From positions 1 to 64,000 of the forward strand of contig LLCB01000179.1 in assembly GCA_001414345.1 (NCBI GenBank): a stretch of DNA of 64,000 nt. Direction: 5' to 3'. Under the pieces are notes generated by a model. It made no database searches. It was not told the DNA's origin and saw nothing but the letters and a program-made list of their open reading frames with translations. Positions 1 through 11,900 of the stretch are shown here, piece after piece. The stretch's first letter is position 1. Every line of letters begins with the position of its first letter. The stretch is from Hymenoscyphus infarciens (lineage: Eukaryota; Ascomycota; Leotiomycetes; Helotiales; Helotiaceae). The translations under genes were made by a program, and so were the position numbers.

Positions 1-679
1 CAGATTCGGAAGCCTTCGCGATGACTATGGTATGTCGACTTATTCACCGAACCTGTGTACAGCAGTCCCTGTACGGAGAGGGTTATTAGGATTCTAAACA
101 CTCAGCGTATTTAAATCCCGTGACGTGCAACACACGATTTTTACCAGCTGTCTGTAACCGATACCAAACCCTGATATCACTGGCCGTCCGGGAGATCTCT
201 GGAATCCCGGCTATTTGAGGATGTTGTCGTAATGGACCGATTCGGGCCTGAAGCGAAACAAAAGCGACAAAAAGCTCGAAGAGATATTATAAATGCCGTC
301 ACCGGCGAAGAACAGTTTAGCCTTTTTATGTAACGGCACGAAATACACACAACTACAGTAGAGGCATATGGGAGTGCGTATGGCAGAATGACGTATGTAA
401 ATACTAGGCCTGATACGGAAGAAAAGGCTAAACTGGCCTTTTCTGACTCTAGGAGAGTAGGCTGCTATATACAAGAGGTTCGGACGATACAAAAGGGGTA
501 CGAAACCGAACAACGACATACGTCGGCTAATACAAAAGCCCGAACCCTACGAAGTACGTCCGAAAGTCCGGACGGACGTAACCTTCCTAAATTAGACAAT
601 GCAAAACAACAACTGCCGAAAGCTAATATGTACGGCATATGCCACGTAATATCGGCTATACAGGACGGCATGCCGTCAC
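1..679 (-). repeat. LTR of a Gypsy-type retroelement, largely un-RIPed, cut by the window edge
   Basis: On the minus strand this begins TGTGACGGCATGCCGTCC next to the retroelement body and runs off the window edge. Positions 1-430 align with the RIPed LTR at 3961-4400, for example the shared stretches around GTCGACTTATT, CACGATTTTTA and AGTAGAGG. Positions 360-679 are repeated in inverted orientation at 40962-41330. Base composition is near normal and CpA/TpG are present, unlike the adjacent body. The small open frames here (such as 388-684 plus) have no recognisable content and overlap on both strands, so I do not call them genes. Confidence 0.6.
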
Positions 680-3600
680 AATAAGTAGCCTAGTCTTTAA
701 TACTTTAAAAGCTTCTTTATATTTAAATATTTATAGAAACAGCTCTATAAAGTATATTATTATAGTTAAGAGTTTAGTGATTTTAGTATAACTTTTAATA
801 AATTATTTATAAAATCCTATAAACCCTAGATAAGACTTTATACCTATTATAGTATTAGGTTAGACCTAGTTTTATAAAGGCTCTACTTTTTCTAGGTTAA
901 CTTTAAGTCCTTTTATAGTTAAGATAAATCCTAAGTATTTAACTCTAATAATACTAAATTTGCTTTTCTTAATATTAACTTAAAGTCCTACTTCTTAAAG
1001 CTAATTTAGAACCTTTCTAACCTATTCCTTATATTCTTTAATAATATCTAAATAAATTAAAATATTATCTAAGTAAGTAATATAGAAGTTATTTAGATAG
1101 TTGATTAAGACGTTATTTATATAACGTTAATAAGTAGTAGAGCTATTATAGAGTCTAAAAGAGAGGACTTTATATTTATATATACTATACTTAGTTTTAA
1201 ACATAGTTATCTCTTCTAAGTTAAGGTCTATTTAGATATAATAGAAAGCTTATCTAATATCTAATTTAGTAAAGATTTTAGCTATTCTTATCTTAGAAAG
1301 AAGCTTATTAATATAAGAGATTAAATAAGAATCGTTTTAGATTAGAGCGTTTAGCTTCCTATAATTAATATAGAATTATAACTTATTACTATTAGTCTTT
1401 TTAATAAAGAGTACTAGAAAGGTAAAAGAGCTATTACTATTAATAATAAACCTCTTATCTAGGTTCTTTTTAAGATACTCCTTTATAGCTTTAAGCTCTA
1501 TAGTTAACTATTAATATAAAGGCAAAAAGGAGTTAGAAAGTAGCTTATTTAAAGTAATCTTATAGTTATATTTATAGTAAGAAGAGAGCTTATTAGAAGC
1601 TACTTTTAAGAATACGTTTTTATAAGATAAGTAATATTTTAAAAGTTAGGCTTATATTAGAGCTCTTATCTTATTATTATCTTAGAGAGGAGTAGATCTT
1701 TTATTAATAATCTAATCTAGCTTATATATACTTATTATATAAAATTCTAAATTAGATTATTTTATATTAAAGTATATAGCGTTTATACTAATTTTATAGA
1801 TAAAAGAGTATAGAGTCTAACCTTTTAAGACTATACTAGTAGGTTATAGAGGCTTTAGACTAGAGTTAGATATTAAATTTTTAGAAGGTATTATTATAAA
1901 TAGAAGTAATAACTTAGCTATATTTATAAGTCTACTCTTTTTATATCTTTCTTATTAATAAATTATATATTCTTTTTAATTTATATCTAACTAGTAGTTT
2001 AAAATATGTTTCTAGTTCTAGCTAGAAAGTAAGAGTAAAATTTCCTTACTATAGTAAAGAGTTAGAGGGTTATTAGCTAGCTAAGTAATCTAGTTCTTTA
2101 AGAGGTTAAGAAAAACTTTAAAATAGTTTAACTACTTATTACTAATAATTAGATCTTATTATCTAAGGTTTAGAATAATAAAGGGATAGTTATAGATATA
2201 ATACTTATCTATATTTAGATATAGTTATATAAACTAATTTACTTAGCTTTTAATACTATTATTATATCTATAAATAGATATAGAATAAGATAGTTTCTAG
2301 ATCTATAAACCTATTACTTTTAATAGTTAAAGAGCTAGAGGTTAATTTAGAAATAGGTACCTATTTACTTCTATATCTACTAAAGCTTATATTTTAATAC
2401 TATATCTTTATATACTAAGTATAGTATTTATAAGAAACTATTTTCTTCTTATAAGTTTAGAAAGGTTAAGTCTAGCTAGATTATATTTATATAAGCCTAA
2501 AAAGGTATCTTTACCTATGCCTCTTTGTTTTCCTTCTAACCTAGGTTAGAGTTAGAGTACTCTTTAAGTAGTTATTCTTCTTTAGATTAATTATCTATTT
2601 TATTAATACTAGGTAGATTAGAATAGTTAGACTTAATATACCTAGGTTTCCTATAATTATAATACTTTATACTAGTAGAGAGTTAGTCTATAGATAAAGT
2701 CTTTAATCTTTTACTAGTAGAAGAGAGCTTAGAAGTTTAAGAAGTTTTTTAAGAAGTAGAATAAAGTCTATATAAGAGTAGTAAGGGTTTTATTAAGAAA
2801 CTAGGTAAGGTTTAGTTAGTATTAGGCTTTTAGTATAATAAGCTTATTATAATAGGTTTTTTAGTACTTATTATACTAGTTATATATAACTTAGTATTAT
2901 AGCGCTGTTTCTTATCTATAAATAATAGATCTCTTACTATCTTATTAAAGTTAGTATTCTAGTATCTCTTACTATTAACTAATTAGGTTTAGAGTATTAG
3001 TATAAGCTTATCTTATATATAGTAGAATTTATCTTATTCTAATACTTCTCTAAGTATTACTATACTTAAAAAGTAACTTTTAAATTCTATAAAACTTTCT
3101 CTTATATAACTCTTCTATTCTATCTAAAGAGACTAAAAAGCGTTTTAGGTATTCTTCTTCTTATAACTAGTTAGATAGTAGGTATTAAGAAGTTTAATTA
3201 TTTCTTTATAATCTTTAAATACTATCTTACTTATATTAGACTTATATTAGAGCTCTAAGTAGTTCTAAGCGAGTTTTATTATTATCCTCTAAATAAGAGC
3301 TTTATAAGTTAAAAGCGTCTAATAATAGTTAGTGTTTATATAAAGTTAATTATATATTAATATTCTCTATTACTTATATATAGATAAAATACTATTATCT
3401 AAAAGTTTGATTTTTTCTATAATCTTACTTTTAATAGATTAAAAAGCTTTTAAAGTACTTTTAAGTTATAAGTATAAAATAGGTTATTATAAGAAAGGAA
3501 TATTAGAGGTAGAGTCTTACTTAAGATAATAGTTTAAAGAGACTAAAAGAGGTATTTATATAAGTTAGATAAGACTTAGACTTTAGTTATTATTTAGTAG

Positions 3601-3960
3601 TTATTAACTAATTTACTATACTAGGTCTAATAATTAAGTAATTTAATTATCTTACTCTAAAATTCTCTATTCTTTTTCTTAATCCTTAGCCTTTATAGCT
3701 TAGATTATACTCTATATCTTATCTATATTAGAGAAGTCTTATTAATCTCTCTAGCTTCTAAGTACTAGGCCTTTATCTTTATTATTCTTAGGCTTCTTAG
3801 TATTCTTAGAGATATAATACTAAGTTAAGAACCTTTTTATAAAAGCTTGACTTTATTTCTTAAAAGAGGGCTCTATACTTAGGAGCAGAGCTTAGAAGAG
3901 ACCTAGGGTTACTCTAGATTCTAATATATTAAATATTAAATTAGAGGAGAGAGAGAGTAA
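680..3960 (-). mobile_element. RIP-degraded internal region of a Ty3/Gypsy retrotransposon (copy 1)
   Basis: The region is very AT-rich with almost no CpA or TpG and no open frame. Read on the minus strand around 900-1140 it still shows a reverse-transcriptase signature: YLDNILIY in place of YLDDILIY, followed by a degenerate stretch ending in KYLGFIL. The Asp-to-Asn change is a G-to-A transition, as RIP would give. The whole segment is collinear with 37001-40280, which has the same spacing and orientation, so the two are copies of one family. Compared with copy 2, the 3.5 kb that should follow on the left is missing and an LTR sits there instead. No functional protein can be made. Confidence 0.8.
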
Positions 3961-4660
3961 GATTAGATTTAAAAGCCTTCTAAATAACTATTATAAGTCG
4001 ACTTATTTACTAAATCTAAGGTTATTAAGACTCTTAAGAATACTTAGTATATTCTAATCTCTTAATATATCTATAACACGATTTTTATTAGCTATTTATA
4101 TAGATATTAAACTCTAGTATTATTAGCTATCTAGGTAGTCTCTAATTACTTAGCTATATAAGGATACTATTATGATATTCTAAATTAAGAGTAAATTAAC
4201 TTCTAAATAAAGAGTAGCGATAAGCTTAAAAGAGATATTATTAAGGCTATTACTAGTAAGGAAGAGTTATTATTTTTATATAATAGTATAAAATATATAT
4301 AACTATAGTAGAGGTATATAGGAGTATATATAGAAGAATAATATATATAGATACTAGGTACTAATATAAAAGAAAATAATAACTATCCTTCTTTTATACT
4401 AAGTATAAACATCTATATATAAGAGGTTAGAGACTACTAAGTCCTAATAAGAATAATAACCAAGTCCTTCCTAATATAGCTACTAAAATAATAAGAGCTT
4501 TAAAGCTAAATATATAAGACCTTAAAACAAAATATATAATATCTAATCCTTACTCCCTTTAGCACCTTCTATCTAATAAGTTATAGAAGCATTAGTAGTC
4601 GTAAGAGTATCGGCAGTTCTACGAATGTCGACAATTCAGAATAGCGTGCTATTATAATCC
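3961..4660 (-). repeat. RIPed LTR of the Gypsy element (copy 1)
   Basis: This matches the LTR at 40280-40950 almost base for base over about 690 bp, and its central part matches 33145-33510. On the minus strand it begins TATAATAGCACGCTATTCTG. It lies on the 5' side of the minus-strand retroelement body. Most of it is AT-rich, but 4590-4660 keeps more G+C, including CGACAATTCAG. Confidence 0.7.
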
Positions 4661-5150
4661 CCTCTTATCTTTTTAGAGAAGGAATAAGGCTATAAAGAGG
4701 TGAATTCTCGCGTATATAAGAACTAAGTTCTTAAGCTAGTTATCTTCTCTCTATTTAATAAGCTTAGTACTAATTATATCTTTATAGATGGTTTAAAGGT
4801 ATACAAAGGACATACTTATTTAGCTAAGCTCTAATATAATATCTATAGCTTTAATTAGCTACTTTCTTTACCTAATTTAAATATAATTAAGAAGGTCTAG
4901 CAGTAGATAAAAGAAGAGCTAAAAAAGCTACCCTTTATACTAACTTCTAAGAGAGAGTTAATTAAAGAGATTTAAAAGCTTTAGGATTAGATAGATCTAT
5001 ATAATTATTAAGTATATACTAAGAGATTAATATATAAATTAGAAGTTATTATTAAAGTATATAGATTAGCTACTATTTACTAATATATATCTTTAATTTA
5101 AAGGTAAAATAATTAGGTTTAGATTTATAGTCTAATTTTTAAAAAATAGT
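4661..5150. repeat. AT-rich degenerate repeat remnant
   Basis: This is continuous with the LTR and has the same AT-rich, CpA-poor composition up to a sharp change at about 5150. After that the sequence becomes ordinary genic DNA. I see no recognisable protein motif and no open frame of note. Confidence 0.5.
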
Positions 5151-5425
5151 GTCGGTGTTAGTGTTCTCGCTTAGGTGTGCCACGAGCTGTGGCCCCAACT
5201 CTTACATTAAGATCCTAAAAAATTGTATGGGTATATCTCGCTATCTAGCCCCTCAAATCCCTATACAAAACCCCCGCCCCACCAACAAGAAAACAAGAAG
5301 GAATAAAGCCGTTCCCTAGAAATCCGAAAAGTCAAGTCCCATAATTATCAGAGAATATATCTCGCTCTATAAAATCCCATCATCAATCATCAATACAACC
5401 CCTCCTCCCTTCCCTCTCAGTCACT

Positions 5426-8400
5426 CTACCGACTAGCCCTCAAGAATGGCTCCAAAATGCCCCTTCTCCTCTCATCCACAACCCTCCTCTCCTTATCCTT
5501 CAACCCCTCCGATCCCTTAAAAATGACTTTCTGCCAGATATCCACAAAACTCTTCTCAACTTTCTCCCTCCTCAAAACAGCAGGATCCTCAACCCTAGGT
5601 GGTGATGCAGCTCTCGCGCTTTTCCACGAAAGGCTTCTTCGGACCGTGTCCATGCTACTCCTGGCACTTCTGACTTTACCTTGACTCCAGCTGTATTTAG
5701 GAACCGGTGCTAACTCGCTACATACACGAGCCAACATACTCGTAAGGAAGACGAACGAGATATTGTGATTCGGAGATCTAGATAGAACATCCAAGACCCA
5801 AGTTTTGATTTCTTCCGCGTCGGTGAGGGGATTGGTGGTTCGAGAGAGGATATCTTCTTCTAATTTCTTCCATAGGAAATCGGGTACGATACCATCAGTG
5901 AGCGAATTCAAAAATTGTATGAGGACTTCAGCTGTAATCTCATATTTCTCAATAGCCGTGATTTCAGGAGGGAAAGATTCAAGAAGTGGTTTATCCGAGT
6001 CCAGAGCTTCAAAGAGGTATGCCTTTGTACTCTCCCGAGCCTTGGCATCTTTCACTAACCAAGAGTTTTCATCGAAAGGCCAACCGGTGGATTCCACGGG
6101 AAGCTGTGCATTCTCGATCATGTTCGAGTCTGCAATAACTCTTTCCGTGAGCGCTTCCACTGCCTCTGTGAGCTTGAAAAGTTCCCGAGGGGCGGACCAA
6201 CACACTGGCGCTCCTCGATTCACAGGTCCTCCTTTGGCACCATCCTTTCGTGGCATTAGAGCTCGAACTCCACCTTCCGGGATTCGTATGAGTTGATCGA
6301 TTGAGCGACCAAAGCACGATTGTAGCCAAGTTCCATGAATGGGCAGGAAATGATCTCTACCATCCGTGACTCTCAAAACTAGGACATCATCAAGTTGTGC
6401 CGTTTCTTCGTTCAAGGCTCTGCAAAGTGAGAGGTCGTCCACAAATATTTCGAGAGTTACATTGACTGCCTCCCCGGGTTCCAAAGTGATATCTCTTTGG
6501 AGATTTTTGACTGTTCGCTCCGCCTCATCCGTTTCAGAGCCAACAAAGCGGACAGTGAGCCAAGTAGGTGCGATTTTCTCGCTCTCAGTAGCACTTGGTC
6601 TATCAACAAATGCGAAAGTTGCTGGGACTTGGCTTGTGTTGGCGACTGTGAGGGTACAAGTGCCTCTTTGCAAATACGCAACATTTCCGAAATCAACACC
6701 AGCAGTGCTATTACCAGAGGCTGTCCGAGACGACGTGTCGGCCTGACCTTGGGGTTGCTCAACAACAATGGTGATCCCAGGTCTCCCCTCGTTTTCCTGC
6801 CGATCAAGCTCACGGGCAACCTCCTGCTGTATCTTTGCTTTCAAATCCGGCACAATTGCGTCGTACTCTATTGAAAACACTGCATCGAGCGGTTTGTGGT
6901 CAGAGGAAAGAATTCTCTGATGTGATGTATAGTAGTCCAAATGAACACTATCCACAAACCCCTCCTTGGTAGTTATCACTTCTTGCTGATCCGCTTCGTC
7001 CTCGTTGTATTCGTCGTATTCATCATAATCATTATTTGGTGCAACAGTAGGAGGGGCCTCCTTATCGGGTGACGATTCCCCACCATCTTCCTCAGGGTCG
7101 TAATCGAACAAGACGTCTTCGTCGTCTCCGGCGTGATCAATCCCACGAGCTTTCATTTCCTCGTCCCTTAACTTGGCAAGATCCACTTCTTTCTTTTTCT
7201 CCTCGTATTCGAGTCTGTCTTTCCTAGTTCGGTAAAGAATTCGGTCGCACCAACTAGGTGCTCGCATTTTCTCACTCGAATCAAACATTCCCATACTGCC
7301 TACATCGTACTTGTACGTTCTGAAATAATTGACAAGTCAGTTATTTTGTAAAGATTATTTTGAGACATGGAAACTGTTCCAGCTCTGAGAAGGGACTGGG
7401 TATCTACAGGGATATAGAAGGGAAAATAAGAGAATGGGAATCCTTACGGAAGAAAGGTGATCTTCCCTTCTCTCCAGCCATCATGAAAAGCTTTCTTTTC
7501 CTTTTGGATTTTCATCAACTGATCGTGTGGCAATAAAGAATCAAGCGTAGCTTGTATAGAGGTAGGATCTTGGCTTGGATCTTGCATGAAATCATCCGGG
7601 TCTGGTAATGAGCTCGTAGAAGACAAGACATCTGTGGTATCGGAATCTTTGCTTTTTGGGGGTTCTGATCTATCCGCATCTGAATCATCGTCACTGTCGA
7701 CGGTCGAAACCACGACAGGATCATTGTAATCAGCTAACTCTTTCTCTATCTTATACCCAGATTTCTGATCGGGATCGTACTCTCCCCTGGTATGTAATAG
7801 CAAAAGCCGCCGGATATCTTTCCCGGGTAACCCGTCTAATCTGAAGTTTAGGTCCCCGAACCAAAATGCAAAGTCTTCGTCCCCAATAACTTCTTGCGCA
7901 TCGTCCAGAACCCCTGACCAACTGATGGGTTCAAAATGTGTGTCTCGTAGGATTTTCGATACGTCCCAACACCGTCGATCGAGATTTGCCGGGTCGCTGC
8001 CAGATGCCAAATGCGAATTTACGAAAACCATTCTTGTCGTTTCCCCCAGCACCAGTCTCGTAACCACAGCGCCTTTATTCCCAAGCCCCATAAGCCCAGT
8101 TCCTATGCTCACTGTGCTGACCGCGCTGATGGTTGGTGCAATGTCCGGATGGGCGTAAATAAGTAATAATATTCCCGAAAGCTGCTGTTCAACAATTTGA
8201 ACATAGCCTTTGGGCAGCGCATTCTGTGTAGCTTTCCTCCATTTAGTCGTAGGACCCGGATCCACATAGACTCGAGTGGCATACTGAGAGATGCTGGTCA
8301 GGTCTATAACCTCTTGCAGACCCAAAACGTATAATCCAATCTCCTCTCCACCTGGAATCACTCCATGATCACCCCGCGGGGCAGTACTCTCTTTCTTATT

Positions 8401-8703
8401 CCTGCGCGCCTCTTGCGCTCCCACGCTCTCTACTCCATCGAAATCCTCGTCTGAAAAGGTAATACCCGACAGATGTTCATCGACGCCCCTTCCCTCTGCA
8501 AACCAAGATTCTAGGTCGAGATCCGTGCCTGGACAAGCAGCTACATTCCATGATCCAATCTTTATCTTTATCTTCTTTTTCCGCGTGTATTCGGAGCGGC
8601 GCGCATGCACCGCTTTCGAGAGAGAATGAGGACTCGAGGTGGTAGGTTCGGGTTCGATATCGACAGATGTGTGGTCAAGGGAGGTTCGCGCACTCGAAGC
8701 CAT
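5426..8703 (-). CDS. Inositol polyphosphate 5-phosphatase with ASH and RhoGAP-like region (OCRL/INPP5B type)
   Basis: Two exons, 8703-7448 and 7319-5426, with a 128 bp GT..AG intron, give 1049 aa. The splice restores the family motif FLPTYKYDVGSMGMFDSSEK exactly at the junction. The catalytic IPPc domain starts near residue 48 (GSWNVAACPG) and contains GLQEV, NSHLASG, WFGDLNFRLDG, APSWCDRILYR and SDHKPLDAVF. These are the metal- and phosphate-binding motifs of enzymes that remove the 5-phosphate from phosphoinositides such as PI(4,5)P2. An ASH/Ig-like segment (VDFGNVAYLQRGTCTLTV) follows, then a C-terminal region resembling an inactive RhoGAP domain, as in human OCRL. Expected site of action is endosomal, Golgi or plasma membranes, inferred from the family. 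Two acidic low-complexity insertions interrupt the catalytic domain. The start is the first ATG of the open frame. Confidence in the family is high; the name of the yeast counterpart is not settled. Confidence 0.93.
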
Positions 8704-9732
8704 GGCAAATAATCATTCGCAGAAGTTCTGGGAGATCTGGGGGAATAAGAAGTTGTTTTTTGACCGAGGCGCGTGTAGGGTTTAACGCGGCATCTTTTGC
8801 AGTGACGTAAGGCAGCGGGTACTTGCCTGTCAGAATGGCGGGCGAAGTAATACAATGGAGAAGAGAGAAGTTGATTTATCAAGTTCGGACAGTGTCAAGG
8901 ACATAGACAGCTGGCATACAAGCAACATCCTCTGACTGACAGTGTGAATGCGGTGACGGTGACTTGACTTAGGTTAGGTGAATGTCTTAAAGCTTCAGCC
9001 GTGCGGTTGCTGCTGAGCGTCAGAGCCCAGGGGCTTTCGGCCCAATCACGGGTGAAGAGAGCGTGACCAAAGAGTCTCGCTATGCTCCAGGGTAATGCTT
9101 TAAGCGAGCTAAATTTTGCTAATTTACTCCACATATTTGTAGAAGTGTGACTAATAGGAGTTAGGCGATACGTAGTTGTGAGAGCAAAATTTACCATTCT
9201 TCTCTATCCTTCCAGACAAAGTTTGAGAGTTAACTACTTAAGTGTTTCTCAAGGCAACGATTCGAGTGAAACATTTAGTTTATTTTCGATACCTCTCAAT
9301 TTATGATCCTAAGCTTATTCTTTTATAGAAAACCTTGTACATGATCTAGGATACTTCAACAGTATATCAAATTATCTCAAATCTGACCCGGATGATATGC
9401 TATAACCTTGGCGGACGACTTATAGCATCAGCACCCTCGTATAATCCTTCGGAGTAGTTTAGTAAGGTCTTATAGCCCGAGATCTACTATCAGGCACATT
9501 ATTCTTTCTCGGGGGCTTAAGCGTTCTTGGCTCAGGTAAGATAGAAAAACTCACTCTCATACTGAAATATGAAATGCTGTGACAACCCAAAAGACGACTG
9601 CTCTATGAGTAACCCCTACAAGCGAAGTTTAGCAAACACGACCGTATTTATGTGACAAATACTAAAAGTAACAATGAACAAACAGGCAATTAACAGATAA
9701 ACAATGCTCCTCCAAATCTGAAATCAAAACAA
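8704..9732. other. Intergenic region upstream of the 5-phosphatase gene
   Basis: About 1 kb of normal composition separates the 5-phosphatase start from the 3' end of the DUF7029-type gene. It must hold the 5-phosphatase promoter. I see no further gene or clear element; the open frame at 8895-9197 has no supporting feature. Confidence 0.4.
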
Positions 9733-11850
9733 TCAAACACCACATACTTTAGAACTCGTTTTCACCGTCGAAGTAGCCGTCTTCGTAGGCCCAATGAACA
9801 AAGGAGTTGAACTCGTGGTACTGCTTCCCTTCTCTTTCGTCGAAGAAGCAACCTTCTTAAGCCCGATAAACAGAGGCGTAGAAGGGGCAGTTGCACTTAC
9901 AGCCTTCGTAGAAGCCGCTACTGTTGGCCCAATCAAAGGAGGACTAGTCTTAGAAGTAGACTTCGAAGGATCCACCCACGTTCCACCAGATTTGGGGCCG
10001 TCTTTGACCATCCCAAAACCATCTCCATTGGAACCACTGCAGGCGAAATAAGGTTTCTCAGGCCAATCGAATATTTTGACCTGTGGATGAGTTAGCAAGA
10101 AACTTCAAGACTTAAAGAGGGCGCCTCCTCCAGTGAACACATCTTCTATTATTCTAATGCTCTGGCACAACGTATCACATTGTCTGAGGGATTTGAACAA
10201 TCAAGATGTTGAGCTTCTTATTCTCCTAAATCTTTTCGACAATTTTTACCATTGTCCGAAAGGGTTTGAGATAATAAGAAGAGATGGCGGACTCGAAAGA
10301 AAGTCCGAATCTCTCGGTAAAGGAAAGAAAAACCTTACATCAAAAGTCTTTTCAAAAGCCGGTTTCTCATCCCGGTCGATTTTCCTGCAGTCCAAGAAAC
10401 CTCCATGCCAAAAGCGAAGGAAGCGCCAAACCAATACGATTCGTAGGATCCTCACAAGTAACACCAGAAGGGCCTATGCATTCCATCATTAGCAACCTAT
10501 AACATCCTCACAACCCAGAAGTCATACTTACTAGCAGTAGCCTGCAGCGTAGCCTCCATAGCAATACTATTAATCTCCACCCCCGTCTGCACGCCCAAAA
10601 CATTCAATCCCTCGGCTTTAATCCCAATCTTGGGCGCCAAATAGAACTGTATTGTACTCGCGAGCTTAATCTCCATCTCCACTGGCAATGCCCTAAACTT
10701 TGGCGTCCATCCCGTTGCTTTTGGCAATTTCGTAGAATCAAGTAAATCAGCTTCAAGATACGCGGAATCATCAAGACTAACAGTAGCACGCTGCACCCCC
10801 AGTGACAGAAAAGGAACCCTTGAAAGCCACGAGTTCAATCCCCGCAAAAATTTCCAGAAAGGGTCCTACTTCGAAGAGATTGTCGATTGACAAGCCGTTC
10901 GATGGGATAGAGAGGGTTTCTTTTTCGAAAGGTTCGATTTCGGTTTTGGTGTTGAATTCGGAGTCCTATTCCCAGTCAGTTTCCTTTAAGAAAGATTGAA
11001 GACGTATCAGCGGGAGTAAGGGAGAGTATTTTCTGACTACCGAACCGAGCAGTTTAAAACTGCGAGACTTGAGGATTTGGACCTACTAGTGTGAGCTTTA
11101 ACTTCGCTATTGCGGACACGCCGACGGGGTCGATTTTCAAGATCGCACCATTGGGGATACCATTGATATTCTGATTGATGTGGAAACAATACCCCACATT
11201 CCCTGTCGTTTTTGCACACATCACATTCCAATTGCCCAATAATTGGTTCCCTTTCAACCTTAAAAGAGAGTGGGAATTCATGTTCAAGACTTACCCCCTT
11301 CCCTTCAGCCCCATATTTTAGGGCGAGTTTGGAGAAGAACTTACACTGCAGACCTAAAAAAATTGTACGAGTTGACGATATTTTTCCAAGCCACTGTTTT
11401 CACATCCAAACACGCCACGAACTGAAAATCCTCATATGTGATAGCAGAAACACTATAAGGAACCCGTGCCTTATTATCTCCACAATCACCAACTCCCGCA
11501 GCCATAGTAAAAGTATGGTGATCCGCGCCATTAACCAAATCCCACACATTCTTTGCATAAGCGAAAGCTTCTTTGTCTTCAAGCCCTAGTGTAGTTTTGG
11601 TTGGTGTAGAGGTAGTGTTTTTGATCATACCTTTGAAGCGTTCCATTGACAGGATGTTTTCGTGAGAACTGGGGGCGAAGACTGTGAAGTTTGCGATTGC
11701 TCCTTGGCTGTTTTCTGGCAAGAGTTTTGAGGTTGTTGTGTAAGGGCGAGAGAGAGAGGAACTTACCTGGATGCTCCCAACTGAAACTCTCTGTGTTCTT
11801 TAATTCGAAGACTTTGAAGTCTCTCTTTCAGAAACTGCTCCTGGGCGAAG
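9733..11850 (-). pseudogene. Decayed multi-exon gene for a secreted DUF7029/DUF7223-type protein
   Basis: Exon-like pieces in order on the minus strand encode a DUF7029-like part (about 11820-11341, APSSHENILSMERFKGM then EAFAYAKNVWDLV) and a DUF7223-like part (11287-10497, with VGPFLEIFAGIELVAF and FYLAPKIGIKAEGLNVLG). A Thr/Ser-rich tail carries three copies of a unit around TPLFIG (10098-9733). Several joins are good: ..SWEHP|ENSQGAIAN at the intron ending near 11735, ..QATA|SPSGVTCEDP near 10500-10440, and ..KTFD|VKIFDWPEKPYF across about 10330-10082. Apparent lesions are: no in-frame ATG before the signal-peptide-like stretch (CFVALLLLFQLGL, about 11895-11850), a GA-repeat frame slip at 11819-11829, a frame slip at the C-run 10796-10800, and another frame change near 10400. 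Domain names are from memory of family patterns. It could instead be functional with unusual splicing or sequencing errors. Confidence 0.55.
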
Positions 11851-11900
11851 GCCTAACTGGAACAGCAAAAGTAGAGCCACGAAACAGCGAACGTTGGTAA

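Noticed and set aside
388..684. 98-codon plus frame and opposite-strand frames in the un-RIPed LTR
   Set aside because: Both strands are open over the same stretch, the sequence recurs as an LTR, and there is no recognisable protein content.
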